Both the position numbers and the translations under genes were made by a program. Positions 48,291 to 62,359 of a stretch of 64,000 bases of DNA are shown piece by piece. The stretch lies in NCBI GenBank assembly GCA_026545765.1, contig CM048839.1, positions 20,026,566 to 20,090,565 of the forward strand, written 5' to 3'. Source of the DNA: Plantago major (lineage: Eukaryota > Streptophyta > Magnoliopsida > Lamiales > Plantaginaceae). Numbering within the stretch: the first letter of the stretch is position 1; each line of letters begins with the position of its first letter. The notes beneath the pieces are model-generated. The model was not told the DNA's origin. It did not search any database and saw only the letters and a list, made by a program, of their open reading frames with translations.

Positions 48291-49168
48291 AGGTTAAATG
48301 CAAAATACCCCCAAATTATTGTAAATGTGTGCGAAACCCTCTTGAGTTAACAAATTAGTACTAAACCCCCCGAGTTATTAAAAAATATGCGCAAAACACC
48401 TTTGAGTTAATAAATTAGTCCCTGAGTTATGAAAAATGTGCGCGAAACCCCCCGAGTTATTAAAACATGTGTGTGGAACCCCCTCAACCTTTTTTTTTAC
48501 TACCACGTTAAAGGTATAACGATGGATGTTCTTTTAGGTTTTCTTACTCCAAATTAACGCGACTAGGTGGACTGGACATTCATAGTTTCAGTTTATTATC
48601 TTTTGCCCTCACCTTTTTCCGTTTACACTAATAATGAATTGATATATGTTGTTGATATGTAATGACAATCTTAATTAGTGTTATCTATGGTTGTTATTTA
48701 TATATTTCAGTGCTATATAACTAGTAGTGTGTGATCGATTTTTGTTGTTCATTTAACCAGGAAAAAAGTAGAGTTTTACTATTGTTAATAGCTCAAATTT
48801 AAGTCATTTTAATATTTTCGAAAATTTGGACTAACGAATCAAACTGCACACAATACGAATTCATCATGTATATTTAATATTTATGTAAAAGGGGTATTGC
48901 AATGACTTTATAAGAATTCCATAGGATTTTGCACATATTTTTAATAACTATGATTTTTTTTTTTTTTTGCATTGATTTGGTGTAAGATAACATAAACAAA
49001 CATCTATAGTCGCACCTAATTAGAGTGTACCTTATACACTTTAAAAATAAAGGGTGGGGGTTTTTGTGCCCATTTTTAATAACTCAAAGGGGTTTGGTAC
49101 TAATTCGTTAACTCAAAGGGAGTTTCGTGCACATTATTAATAACTCGGGGGTGTTATGCATTTAACTC
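48291..49168. mobile_element. Mutator-type MITE with long inverted ends
   Basis: A perfect 10-bp target duplication TACTTAGCAC (48281-48290 and 49169-49178) flanks 878 bp. The inverted repeats are about 110 bp (GTTAAATGCA, then CCCCC and GAGTTATTAA blocks), each holding internal repeats of GAGTTAACAAATTAGT type. No gene inside. It ends about 200 bp beyond the 3' end of the PGAP1-like gene. Confidence 0.88.
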
Positions 49169-49374
49169 TACTTAGCACTTATTATCCCTGTCATTGACAC
49201 TGTAATTTAATATTGATGCGTAATTTGGATCATTCTTAAAGAGAGGCAGAATTAACGTGCGCTAGAAATTGTCACTTATATCATGCCAAAATTTCATTAT
49301 ATGATCACACAGCTAATACAAAATTTTACATGCAACTTCTACAAAAGAATTAGACAATCAGACCACATAAAATG

Positions 49375-52300
49375 TCAGTGTCTGTGGTGATGCTTTCTGC
49401 TCCTATGATATGTCTCACCGTTCTTTGTTTTTCTAATCTGTATGATCCTAAAAGTGAATGACATGATTCCGATTGCAGCCATTGCATAGAAAGCTCTATA
49501 TGGTGCCAGAGCCAAGGCAGATAGATATGTAAAATATCCAGCAAGAAGATACGCAAAGCTTAGTCTGACTTCCCAAAATGGGACTCCTGGTATGGGGAAC
49601 AGAAAGAAGTTGAATTCGGGCTTGGAATCACATATGCCATGCAGGATGACACCCGTGCAAAGTACAGAATCCAAAAACCATGGAAAACTTATCCCAATAT
49701 CAATTCTCTGCAAGTTTAAAGCCAATGTTATTACCAGCAGTAAGCTCGAATACTTTGAGATAGAAGTGTGCGTACCAAAAAAAGGGGAAAGAAAAGGTAA
49801 ATGGTACTTAAAGGAGGGCCTTTTCCTTGAATACAATGATCAAGGTGACACATTTACTACTCCTGAGAACTTTAAGTGATCAAGTTTAAGATAAAATGCA
49901 AAAATGTATTTAGGAGCACGAACCTGAAACCAAGCCACAAGTGAAGGGACAAACATCAAAGCTGCTAGTACGTGTAAAACAAGCAAGCCATGCCGGTGAT
50001 GGAAGATCTCTTGTTGTGTGTCACAGTAGCTTCTGGTAGACTCCGGGCTACTAGTATCGCCTTCATTTACAGGAGACAGCTGGCCGATTTCATCATTGTA
50101 CTTGATATCATACCGAGATGAACCATTTAGCTTTCCTGATTCGCAGGTATCCTTATTTTGGAGATGACTGCAAAATGAAGCCATCAGAAAACTGTTTACA
50201 GAGACACCAAAATACACCCTCAGAATATATTAGAAGAATTTCTTTTAATTTTTATTTTTCGTGTAAATTTAGCGGGCCCAACCAAATATCAATAGATAAG
50301 TAGCAAACCAAATATTTTAACCCAGAAAACTAATGCAAGTTTTGTAACTTAGGAAAGAGATGGCTACAGAACGCCCAGTATACTATATCCGTTCTGACTT
50401 GAATGATTAAATCCTCCAGGAATCCTTAAATTAATGATCTCAAACCATAGTGAATGACTGATTGGTATTTTATTTCCTTGGCTGAAGTTTGAGTACAAAA
50501 TCATCCAAAAGATATTACGGTGTTTCTGAAGAAAAGAGCACCAAAATACATCTTGTTTAGCTTTGATTACATTTAAGATGAACAAGCATGAATGAGTGAT
50601 GATTGTTCTAGTTAAATCTAAGAAATCTTTAACTTTCTTCTTTGTCTGACATTATTCCAGAAAAGCTAAACAAAAGGGTCTTGTATTACATTAGAGCAAT
50701 CACGTTTATATTAGGAAATATTGAAAAAATCGACAAGCAATCTTTCCTAATTTAAACATGATTGCTCTCTATGTAACAAATGTTGATCTCGATTTAACAC
50801 TACCCTTAAATAAAAGGCAATTTTTGACAAATTTTTTTTTTTGAATCACTGGTACCTGGACAGAGCACTATGGCAGCTGAAAGCATGTGAGAAGAGCAAC
50901 ACGAAGAGGCCAAGGGTTGGATGCACAGTACACACCAGAGCAACAGCAAATAATGCAGTAATAAGCATTGGGTTCGCCTTGATGATTCTCACAAACTGCT
51001 CCAGAAAAGATAAAAATAGCTATCAGAATTAAAATCAATCGAACAAAAGTATTTTACTCAGCTAACTACATAGTTTTATCAATTTCAGAAATTTAGAACA
51101 AGAGAGGATTCAATTAGATGTTTGCATCACCTTAACAGACAAGAAGGCGGACGATACATTCACTAGCCATTGAATAAACACAAAACGGGAATTCCGCTCA
51201 GATATTTGCCACCTGCAACAATGATCTTCTCTATAGGTAAAATAATTATAGAAAACGAGAACACAATATGAGATCAAGCCCCCATAACTGTGACACTAAC
51301 ACAGACACAAATAATACTAACCTTTTCTTGATAAAAACATGGGCAGTGCAAACAAGATAGAAATGCAAATGAGAAAGTGACATCAGCACAACAACAGCTC
51401 CATTTGCAAGAATATAGCTAAGTATCGAGACAATAGAGAAGCTTATAGCTGGTGGAGTTGATTCCGGGTATAGATGTGAAAAGAGCACAGCCACCAGAAT
51501 CGGCAATATTGCAAATAAGAAAAATGGCCTTGGCCTCTTCAAGTTTGATTCAACGGCAGATAGCAGAGAAGGTATGGGCTGATCAAGTTCCCATGCATAG
51601 GCTTGCTGCATCAGAGCGAAAAACACCACGGCAATGGAAAGACCACCAATCTGATGCAAATTGGGTCGTCATAAGAATTCATCAATGAAGTGAAACGAGA
51701 TGAATGAAAAGAAAAATGAATATGAACGGTGATAAACAGTTCGACATATTAAGAGTGGTTTTCTACCTTGAGAAAATAAAGGATTAGTAAATGTAAGGGC
51801 AAACATACATACTTTCAGCATATGCATTCAAAATACTCGAGATAAAGCTCAGAGACTCAGTAAGCAAAAGGTTCTTTTGCAGAGTGTAATATAGATGGTA
51901 TTTGTGACTCATATGTGTGTGTAATGGTCCCCAGAATCTGACTAACAAGGACTAAACATACAAGTCCTATAAAACTTCAGCCTATTGTATGGAAGATTCA
52001 AATCAGGGCACTCGCAACCACTTATGAAGGATCCAGGATAAAAGTTAATATTTCTCAGAAATCAAAATGCAATTACAAATTGATCACACTTGCAGTACGT
52101 CAGTATGTCTGGAACAGTATGTCCAGAAAAGATCAGTTCCCAAGTATGGGGAAGCAGAGAAACAGATTTTTACCTGAGAAAAATATAAAAGCAAGAATCT
52201 GCCAGCAGCAGCTGTGAGGGAAACAGCAATAGTAGTTTCATAAGAACAGTGAGGGTCCACCTGCAAAGATTTGAAAAGACAAATTTTATAACGAGTAATG

Positions 52301-55300
52301 TTGGCAAAGAAACAAATCTTTTTAAGTCAAGAGACTATAAGTCTATACCAATAACAACACCGTCGTCTCGTCAGACTCTTGAGATGATGCCCAGAGTCCT
52401 GGGGCGGAATCCACTACTATGGTTTGAGAATACAAATTTGGAAACACGTGTAGACCAGATGTTGCATCCCAGGCAAGGGCCACAGGCGGGAAACACCTGA
52501 TCTTGCATAGTCCTGAATTAGGTAAATCAGTTACTACGTTTCTAGGATTGCTAACAAACTAAGTAGATCTGGGGATCCATTCATGAATGCTCTATAAATA
52601 AAGTATGGAGGTTTCTGTACAATCACAACATATTGAGTCTAGAACCATATATTCCGCTAATATACGTAGACTGTCTCATTAAAGAAAGATTTTTTTACAG
52701 TGGGAAATGTATACTCTATAGATTTATAGGCAGTTATCTAAAGAGCTTCCTTGTTGGCACTAGAAATTGGTACTATTAAATTGATATGAAGATGAGAATC
52801 GCATTCACCGCCTCTGTTAGTTAGCATACCTATAGACAACGCTTATTAATTTTCATCTTAGGTGGAGAGGCTTTGAAGTGAGGCGAGTAAGCCATCAGGC
52901 TTAAAATAAAGAGAATATAACCAAAATGTAATATAATCCAGTAAAACGAAATAATAAAGCAACGAACCTAATATAATTTAATAAATGCTGAACCAAAAGT
53001 GATAAATTGTCAGGGACAGCCACATGACATACCAAATTCAGTGAGAGACTACTTTCTCAGATTGCAATGTGCTAGGTTGGGGCCAACTTTCAACATGTAA
53101 GAACTTAAGATAATAATGCTAAATTTTTATCAAGACAAATGGCGAGGGAACTCTTACTGCTAGTTTCGTCATCTCCTGTCTCTTGAAAAGTAAATTCTGA
53201 CTTCTTAATTCCACAACTTCTTGTTCTGAGGGATAATGAAGCCGGGAGAAGGCCTAAGCTAACTGAGAATGTGAGGTTGAGAACGAGAGGATGATCCTCC
53301 TTTAGATGCACATCCTGTTAAAAATCAAGTTAATGAAATGAACCGTTGCTTGATATGATGGTATTTAAGCTGATAAGCTAAACAAATCTAGACCTTTTTC
53401 GCGAGGATCAACTGATAAGGAGAGAATACTTTTTCTCCATCCTCCGGGTTGAAAAATTGTCCAATTCCCATAGAAGTCGCTGGTGGAGGTCTCCCTGAAA
53501 CAGTCTGAAAAACAGAAGGATTTAGTGTATCATAAATTACCACCCTCACCCGCAAAAATGAAGCAGAGTAGAATGAGAAGTAATCCAACTGAAAGGAGCA
53601 TTACTCCAGGATAAAACTAATCTTACAACTGAACATATTCTATACCGGACTGGTACCAGTAATTCTGCTCGACGAATAATTCAAGTGATGGAACACTTCT
53701 GACCAAATAAACCTAGAACTAGTGTTAATTGTCCACATCCAGCTGATTCTGGCATCAAAACTACCATAGGGAATTAGGGATCCCCCAGTAATCCATAAAT
53801 CCTTTTCAACGAGGGTTATTGGAACTACAGAAACCCAATCCCGACCACACTATATGATTTACTAATTCCTTCCTTTTCAGATATGAAACTCAGAAGCTAT
53901 CTAGATATCCTCCATCACCAAACAAGTTCAGGATGTGCATTAAATTCTTGAATTCACATGGCTCAGAATACTGTAATAGAAGAAAGTCTTTTAAGCTTAA
54001 CAAAACAATGTACCGGGCAAGGAGCCACAGAGATTGTCAGGAACCTGAAACCATGCATATCTTGAGGAGCTAACCACACCACCGCAGATGGAGAAGCTTG
54101 TTCAGTTTGACTGCCTGGCTCAATCTTGTAGGAGAAATGATCATGTTAGAAAGGAGTAACATATGTGTGCCTAACAAAAAGATCTCCATCAACAACAGTG
54201 CATAATACCTGCCTTGGAGCTGGCCCGGATGGGATGTGCACCATCTTTGATGTCACCTCAAGAACGTGTGAGTTTGCTGAAAATTCTGAAGTGGATGTTC
54301 CCTTCTCTGGCCAAAGATGAAGTCGCACACCAGAACAAGGTGCCAGGTTCGTAACAAAAACAAAGTGATCTTTCCCATCCGAACCCTGAATACTCAAATA
54401 AGTCAATAATTCTCCATGGTGAGTGCATCAATATACTATTTTATCACTGCCATGCATGTGGTGATGGGGGATAAAAAGGCCTTCCAGAGAAGATTCAAAT
54501 TCATTTTACTTGATGCATGAGGCAACATAAGTAGATTATACATTCGGATTCAAAGCGAGCTATATCTAACCAAATTAAAGAAGTTAATGGATTTACTTAA
54601 TAGATTTTTAGAAGACGGTAAGATCCACAAAATAATCCACAATAGATCGATGACTCTCCCCCAACAATGATCAAATCAATAGTCTCTGGACTTGAAGTGA
54701 CTAACCAGTTTCTGAATGTCCAACCACCGTCTTCTCCCATCCATAGCTAAAATAGTGACAGTCTTTGTTTGTATGTAAAGATCTCTTTCAAGTCCATCCT
54801 TTGTCCAATGGGGATTACTTGGACACCTAGATATGCCAAGGGTTCGTAATCCTGTATCAAGTAGTGAGTTAAAGAAATTCCTACTTGATATACACCAACG
54901 TAATACTAATTTATCACATGGTGGAAATAAAACATTACCATACTACTCACTTTTCTACCCTTCCAAAAGTTTGCAGTTTAACCTTTTATGTGGTCGCAGT
55001 TCACAGCCTCCACTCTCTAAAGTGTACTGGGAAATTTGTGTTGCGGGTGGGAATGTCCCAGTAGCAAAGAGATATATACTGGACTTTAGTTCATTCTTTT
55101 CCTACTAACTAGGTATAAGGCAGAGTATCTTGGCAGTGTTTTCAGCCTAATGCAGTTTCTGTAAAATCTCAAAGAACTGAGGTCGCAAAGTGCAGTCAAA
55201 CAAAGGCCACATTACGGAGGCTCTGAGATTAGGACTAACATGTTACTTTCCTTTATACCGTATATAATATAAACATATTATAAATAAGCTGTGATGTACG

Positions 55301-58300
55301 CACAAGAATTCTAGGCAACTCAGGTGAAGTTGGCCAAACCAAGAAACTACGAAAGATCACCATTTTAATGATTTTCTTTTTTGTTTAATTCCTTATCCTG
55401 ACCTCAGAATTAGCATATATCCCCAAACAGATCATACACTCACCAGACTTATTCTAAGCTGCATAGGCTAGCAAATTGCATAGCCTTGAGTAGCATTAAA
55501 AAAAGGAGGCCATATTTGGTAAACAAAATCCATAGAAATATGCAGCTAGAATATCACAGAAATAGAATTCAGAGTTACAATACCAGAACCAACTTTTCCA
55601 TCTTGCCAAGGAAGATTGTTAGCCTTCTGAAGAACTGGCAACTGGTTTGATGAAACAAAATTCTTTGGAATTCCACTGTGAAGCATTTTAGCGAATATTC
55701 CAACTCTCTGCCGCACATCAAGCAAAGGATGGCTCGTCTGTGTGTCTATCAGACTGAGGAGAGTATGAGACACCTAAGAAATGTGTATGATCTTCAGAAG
55801 TGCAACTTCTATATACTAGATACCGATAGTCCTTTAAAGTAATATGACTTACTTGCACAACTAGCTGATTACACCACAAGATAACCTGATGCTCCATTGA
55901 CAGCCATACGTTTTTCATGCTGGTGCTACTTATCATGAAGCCATGTGTGTGGGGCACGATACCTTCAAGTGATTCTAACTTTGAGCGGACCTAGGAATTA
56001 AAATCGAAGGGGTGAAAAGCATAACTTGATGACCGCTCACAAACTGGATAACAGCGGAACAATCACTTTTAGGTGGTGGGTTGGGGGAGAAATTGAAAGA
56101 CAGACAGCATTGACTTGAATTCAAAACTTTTACTACAAGAGCATATTACTAAATATCAACACAGTTCATTCCATTAAAAGGGACCAGAAACCAATAAAAC
56201 ACTTGGATAAAATCAGCACAAGCGCATTTACACATGGTTCTTGACTAGAAATTTAACACTTTAAATACAAGAGCACAGTAATGAATGCCAACATGGTTCG
56301 TTGCAAATGAAAGGAACCAATGCAGGAACATGATTGCATAAAATTATGGAAAATGGACTCCTGAAGAAGTATACAAAGTTACAAACCAGTATTTTCTGAG
56401 CACCAAAGTTTCCGGTCAAATTTTATTAGTCGTAGTCGTAGCAATGCAAGCACACACATACCTGGTAATCGTTGTAACCACCAGAGATGGAGACAACAAC
56501 GACGTGAGAGAGCAAAGGATCTGGTAAGTAGTGTCCAGCTCGGGAGGACTGAACCTCGTACCCTTTCCTCCATTCCTGATTTACACGTCCATAATAGTGT
56601 CCCAATGATGGCTGCAGTGCCAGAGGTGGTGACCTGGACACAAGATAACAGTCCATCTTACAGCCTTACAAGGTTTTATAATCCAACCAATCCTTCAAAG
56701 GCTACTATAGAGCTTACTGGTGAGGGGTGGAAAGGGTCAGAATGGTTTCGACAGCAGACTTTCTAAGATGAGGGTGCACGGTTGCAGCCCTGGCAACAAA
56801 ACCACCCATAGAATGACCAACCAATATAACATTTGTTGGTAGATTGCCAGAGATTGAAGCTCCTTTTGCTCGGGCATCACGAGATTCTTTGTACTGATCT
56901 AAAATCTACAATCATGAACATGGAAATATACATAAACAGATGGGGGTGGTTAACCACGCATGACAGAAACTCTAAGATATCCATTTAAACCATGTGATGT
57001 GGCAGGGAGACCTCAGCTAAAAAGATAAAACATTAAACCAATAGGTTTGTTTCCAAGACACAATTGGTTAAATTCTGGATTAAGGAATGAAGATGATTCA
57101 GATTCATATCATTAAGCAACCAATATTAACGGAACTCAATTGCAGTTTAGTGATGTCAATTTAGTCATTGAAGGATTAATTACTAATTGCCGTGTGAGAA
57201 AAAATTAACCAAATCGATCAGTGTAAGAACTGTAGTTACATAGGGACACTGGGTGGATTTTTTGTTATGGAACACAAATGTTTTTCAAGGGATTAATGCA
57301 ACTTCATATGTAGTTCCATGTGGATCCACCCCTTACCTCAAAATGCAATCATATACTGAATTCGCAATCAGAAACATATTCTTGCATCGGAGATTCCTAA
57401 TTTGAAACATAATCATGTGTATATTCGGTAATGTGCTAGGCATATATTATAATGTGAAGTATGATAAAATAATTCAGCCAAATAATTTTCTGATTACACC
57501 AATATGTTATACAGATTGAGTCCCCCTCATTTGCCTAAACTATCATTTGAATCACAGCTCACAAGTTAGATTATTTCCATATACTAATTTTCTGTTGATA
57601 CTCCCACTGTCCCATAACATAGGCAACTATTGTATGGTCTCATCACTCACATGGATTAAGAAAATAATAATTACAGTTTTATTCTATATGGAACTTCCTA
57701 ATATACACTTAACGACTAGAGTCCACACGAAATAAGATGGTGGATTTTGTAGTTAGTTAAAGTTGCTGACATTCCATTAAAATCCAAACAAGCCCATATA
57801 GTGTGACAAACTAAACTAAAAAGTTCACTATGTTTATTAAATGGGAGTAATTTTTTTCACATTGCAAATACTAGGTGTAACATCTGATCTGGATAAGCAA
57901 ATATATAAGAAATTTAACAATTTTTCATGAGTTTACGCAAAAGGGACAAAACTGATACCCTGTGAATGGCATATACAACATATTCTGTATGTTCTTGAAG
58001 TATCTGACCATCCATTGCAGAATGTTCACCTTCAAGATCCACAGCAAACCAATCCAGCTGGGAGGTATATCGACCGGGTAACGAAATATCAGCCAAATCA
58101 ACATCTAATCCTCCGAGTCTATGGGAAGCTTGGTAAAAATTCCGGTCAAGTGGACCTCCTTGATACGCTCTATCAGATTCAGCACCAAGCGATCTGACCT
58201 GTATCAATGAGAGCAACCATACACATGTGAGTGACCAACTAGGAAAACAGAATGTCTTCAATAAATCCATCCATAAAGCCCTAGTCACATCCTCAAATTG

Positions 58301-58828
58301 AAAGCACCACATAATTAAAACATCTTTGTTATCATGAAAGCTTGTAAGCCTGTATTTGCAAACATAGCATACATTATTACTTGTCAAACTCCCAAAAAGA
58401 AGTTCAAAGGTGATGATCTCTTTTAACACCGTCTCAAAAAAATAAAAATAGAAGGATGTCATGACTCCATCACAGAACATAGTAGACCAATGAGACGAGA
58501 AGAATCTTGCCTGTTTGTAGCTTCCACCATTGCCAGGTATAAAAAGCACAGGCACCCCAGTAAGCATCTTTAGGTGCTCTGCAAAGTCAATTTTTCTCCA
58601 GCCTTCATGGTACAAATACAACCCATATCTTGTAGACGATACATTTTGTGGTGTAGGGACAGGTATGTACGTGGGATACATATATGTCATTGTACAACCG
58701 TTCGATATTGGTTGTAACAAACTATAAAGACTCGCAAGACAAATACATGCTGTAATGATAACCACAATGACCACTCCAAACTTCGGTTTTAGGCCTTTCA
58801 TACTAAAGCTATTTCCTACTGCTGCCAT
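49375..58828 (-). CDS. PGAP1: GPI inositol-deacylase (PGAP1-like)
   Basis: Eighteen coding exons: 58828-58511, 58198-57959, 56905-56718, 56633-56462, 55990-55853, 55773-55584, 54851-54706, 54385-54209, 54124-54014, 53504-53394, 53314-53158, 52512-52349, 52260-52174, 51650-51322, 51212-51131, 50995-50856, 50167-49924, 49707-49375. Phases agree throughout and give 1108 residues, near the plant PGAP1 length. There is an N-terminal membrane segment (about 17-38) and an oxyanion-side motif FIPGNGGSYKQ. The serine hydrolase motif VGHSMGGF has its catalytic Ser at about residue 218, with a His-containing VPHTHGF segment at about 320. From about residue 705 there are several hydrophobic segments, and the protein ends in a basic His-rich tail. 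PGAP1 acts in the ER membrane, removing the acyl chain from the inositol of new GPI anchors so that GPI proteins can leave the ER. All splice sites are GT-AG except the first coding intron, which is GC-AG. Confidence 0.95.
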
Positions 58829-58833
58829 TCAGC

Positions 58834-58845
58834 TTACTCAATCAT
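58834..58845 (-). promoter_or_regulatory. Minimal upstream open reading frame before PGAP1
   Basis: On the minus strand ATG ATT GAG TAA ends five bases before the PGAP1 start codon. Such a short uORF could lower or tune initiation at the main ATG. It lies downstream of the predicted leader acceptor, so it should be in the mature transcript. Confidence 0.55.
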
Positions 58846-58848
58846 GAG

Positions 58849-59627
58849 CTGCATATGGCAAGTTCCAAACCTAAATAGCCATCCAACACAAAAATGAAGC
58901 ATCAGCGACACTGAAGCATGTATCCTAATAGAAATACTCGAATAGCAGAATCAGGTCCATTAACCAAATAACAAAGTAAAAAAAAAAAGCATTAGTAATG
59001 CTAAATTTAAACTAATCAACTGCTTCAGGTCATCAGATATAAAAGTATAATGAAGCATAATTCCACGCAGTTAATCTAGGATTGATAAGTTGACTAGTAG
59101 TACTAAAGTTCAGAGGATTTTTAACTACCCAGTTAATCTAATATTCGGCTTTAGATATATATTCGAGCAGAAATATATCCGAATTGAAGCCAATAAATCA
59201 TCATCGATGAGTTAAGCGCAAATTATGACTAAGCAATGGTGTTCAAACTTCAAACTGGCGGTATTTCATCCATATTGTACAACCAAACTAAGCAACCTCG
59301 TGATTGAATATCCAAACTCTGTGATTCGATGCACGTAAAAGGAAATTCACAGATAAAATCGCTGAGAGCAAACAAATAAACTAGCGATTTCTTCAACACT
59401 GAGCATGCATCTACTATTCATTAGTTGAAAACACATTTCGAGTGAATCCTAACATTAACACCGAATGACAGATACAGCTGTGCAGTTCGAAACACAACTA
59501 CAGACTACAGTTTATCCGAAGATGAACACAATGCAAATCACAGCTGAAACCTACTGAACAAGTATAATCTGGATAACGAGAGAAGAAATACGAAGGAAAA
59601 TCGGAAGAGAAACAGTGATTGATTTAC
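58849..59627 (-). other. Predicted intron in the PGAP1 5' leader
   Basis: The donor CTTCAG|GTAAATC (59628/59627) and acceptor CATATGCAG|CTC (58849/58848) frame 779 bp without coding features. First introns in plant leaders often enhance expression. Inferred from splice signals only. Confidence 0.5.
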
Positions 59628-59665
59628 CTGAAGATGAGATCCAGCTGAAAAAACAGTAGAGAGAG

Positions 59666-61208
59666 GAGTGCTTTTGAAAGAGGAAAGATTAATCAGAGGT
59701 GCAACAAATCAAGCAAAAAGTTTCCCTAAATCCTATTACTAATGGAGGTTAAAAACAAAAACTATTACTGTTAGTGGTTGGTTATCTGGCAAATTCAACT
59801 TTGTTTCCTTTTTAATTTTGATCCGTGTTATTTTCTTTTGGGCGAGATGAACTAAGATTTTTTTATGCTGGTATTGAATTATGGGTAAAATTTTAACAAA
59901 AAACACTATGGCACTAAGTATTACAAAAAAGACCCGATATGAGTTAATACATTGTTGTAACGTAACTCAGAGAGTCCTCTGTTAATGTAATGATGTAACT
60001 CAGCGAGTCATGTGTTAATATAGTGTTGTAACGCAGAGGGTCTCTAGTTATAATAAAATTTGAGGAGGGTTTCTACATGTGATAAACCTTATGCAAATGG
60101 CAATGGGCCTGCAACAACATATGGATTATGAGCATGCTGGTCCGGCTTAGAGTAGAGATCACAAAAGTAGGCATGTAGGGCAAATTCGAAAACTTGAGCG
60201 AGAATTTGCCAAATTCAAAAATATCTGAGAGGGGACATACTTATAAAAAGAAATATTAACTATTGTAATTCTATATACAAGATTAATACGATATACTATT
60301 CGTGTTTATTCATTGTTTTTAGACATCAATGTAAGGCTAAGCATCGTGTCAGAATCGGACTGAACCCACCCGAAATCGAGATGGCTCGAATCGAAATTTG
60401 ATGATTTCAAGGCCAAAGGATCAAACTGAACGAGTCGAACCCTCAATAAGACTTGACTCGCACAACATCTCTAACTCTAGCAGGCAGGCTCTCAGTGGGA
60501 AAAGAAGTGCCCGACCAGATAGATAACCATACCAAAAAACACATTAGTAATCTTCTTGAATAAATACTTTTGAATCAATATAAATCATAATCATTTGGTA
60601 TGGATTTTGTGATTTGTTTATCACTAAAAATAAAACGAATTATCTATAGCAAGTTAAGATTGACATTGTGTGTTAATTACAGTGTTTTTTATCCTAGAGA
60701 ATGTACACTCTCAAGTAATATGAGACACTACAACATGGGATTAAAAAGAAACTGTTCCTTACGAACTCGGAACATTAACCTATAAGGACTTGATTTTATC
60801 TATTAATATTTCACGCACTATACTATTTTAATATAAATTTTGTAATTTGTTTTCTTCGTGTAATTTAGGAGTAATTTGCGACCGAAAAATAGTGAACGAA
60901 AATCAAATGGAAAGCTTAATACGAGACGGAGTTAGTATATTATATGCTACTATCATTAAATAATGTTCATTGTTGATTGTTTGTCATTCTATTATTGACT
61001 TTACAACTTATATTTGTATGAAATTAATGTTAAAAGGGAATTACTACATGAGTATATCATAAAATATATAGCAACGAAAACTAAACACAATTCAATAATA
61101 TGTTCAAAGATAAATTTCATTCCATGTCAAATGTAAGTACAAACTGAATCCTACATGAAAGTTCAATTGTATATGCAGTATGTAGCTTAAAAGTTACAAC
61201 TCTGCTAG
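59666..61208. other. PGAP1 promoter side and intergenic DNA
   Basis: No gene is seen. 60331-60480 has CCCACCCGAAATCG-type sequence resembling a decayed copy of the hAT MITE family at 34134. The remainder is AT-rich. Confidence 0.5.
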
Positions 61209-62212
61209 CTAGACTTGTTGCCTTAAATTACATCTGGATCTATCTTGAATCCTTTCATGCTTATTGCTCGGATCCGACCCTGATGGTGAAGATTGCTTCC
61301 TTTTCTTGGATGATGACTCGTTATCTTGAACCGGGGAAATAGTAGAGCCACCACTTAGATCATTGCTGCTACTGCTGCTTGAGTAACCGGACTGCAGATA
61401 CCGGTTGATGGTATTCCTTAAAGTTATGTTAGGCAACAGAGAGTCGGCAAGAACATTAGTGGCACCGCATACACAAGACAGTGAATTAGAGATCAAGTGA
61501 TCCCGTATGCATTCGTCGCAGAAACTATCGAAGCAACACTTGCTTGTCAGGACACCATCTTTCATAACTTTCTTGCACAAGGACAATGTAGCTCTACTGA
61601 AATTACTCGTTGTTGCTGTGTTGATGAAGACGGGATGATTCCTTCAACCTGTTTGTCGAAAGAAGCCTCGTTTGGTTTGAAAATGGCACACGCACCACCT
61701 GGGAGAGCATAAGATCCATCTGTACTCACGATTAGCCATTCCTTGGGAATTCCAGTTGGCAATTTGAACTTCTTGAAGTCGAAATCCCGATCACCATTCG
61801 TTAGACCAAATTTCCTGTAATCTTACACCTCTTGCAAACGTAACCTTGTGGAGGGAGGAGGAAGCATACGCACACTAACAGGAAGCATAAGCATGCGTAC
61901 ACTACTAACTTTGTTCTGAAATCGACCAAAACCACCTCGATTTGTTCGTCCAACGCAGCTTGCTGCTCCACCACGAACCCATGTATAGGAACGTTTACGA
62001 TTAGAATACCCTGAAGCATCGGCCTCAGCAATTTGACGTTGCCATTCTAAGGCGGATGTTTCGCAAGCGATTTTGATCAACTCGTCCTCCTCTTCTCTGC
62101 TCATCATCTCCGCGAGAGGGCGGATAAATTCTTCTTCAGGTGTGGCGACCATGTTGAAATTGGCGGCTGGAAGATCGTAGAGTTCGTCAACACCATCCTC
62201 CTCACAAGACAT
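61209..62212 (-). pseudogene. PQT3-like (RBBP6-type) RING protein, truncated and frameshifted
   Basis: The minus-strand frame from ATG 62212 has a linker with TSALEWQRQ. After a frame change near 61860 it reads PPQGYVCKRCKITG, the first half of a CCHC zinc knuckle whose His and last Cys are gone. A second break near 61815 leads to LPTGIPKEWL, DGSYALPGGACAIFKPNEA and ELHCP. A one-base loss at about 61588 shifts into LCKKVMKDGVLTSKCC and the RING-like FCDECIRDHL, CVCGATNVLADSLLPN, ending at 61209. This order matches plant PARAQUAT TOLERANCE 3-like E3 ligases, but the N-terminal ubiquitin-like DWNN domain is absent. No introns interrupt the region, so a decayed retrocopy is possible. Three separate breaks make sequencing error an unlikely full explanation. 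Confidence 0.82.
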
Positions 62213-62359
62213 GATCAAAATTCTTAGTGCGGAAGCTAAGCTTTTCTCAGTTTGGAGGTTGTGAATAATGTAAGTAGTGACTGGCTAATTTATAGGTGAT
62301 GTATATATAGGCGTACGCATCCTATGATGAATAGGATAAAGAATTTGGTAACTGCTATA

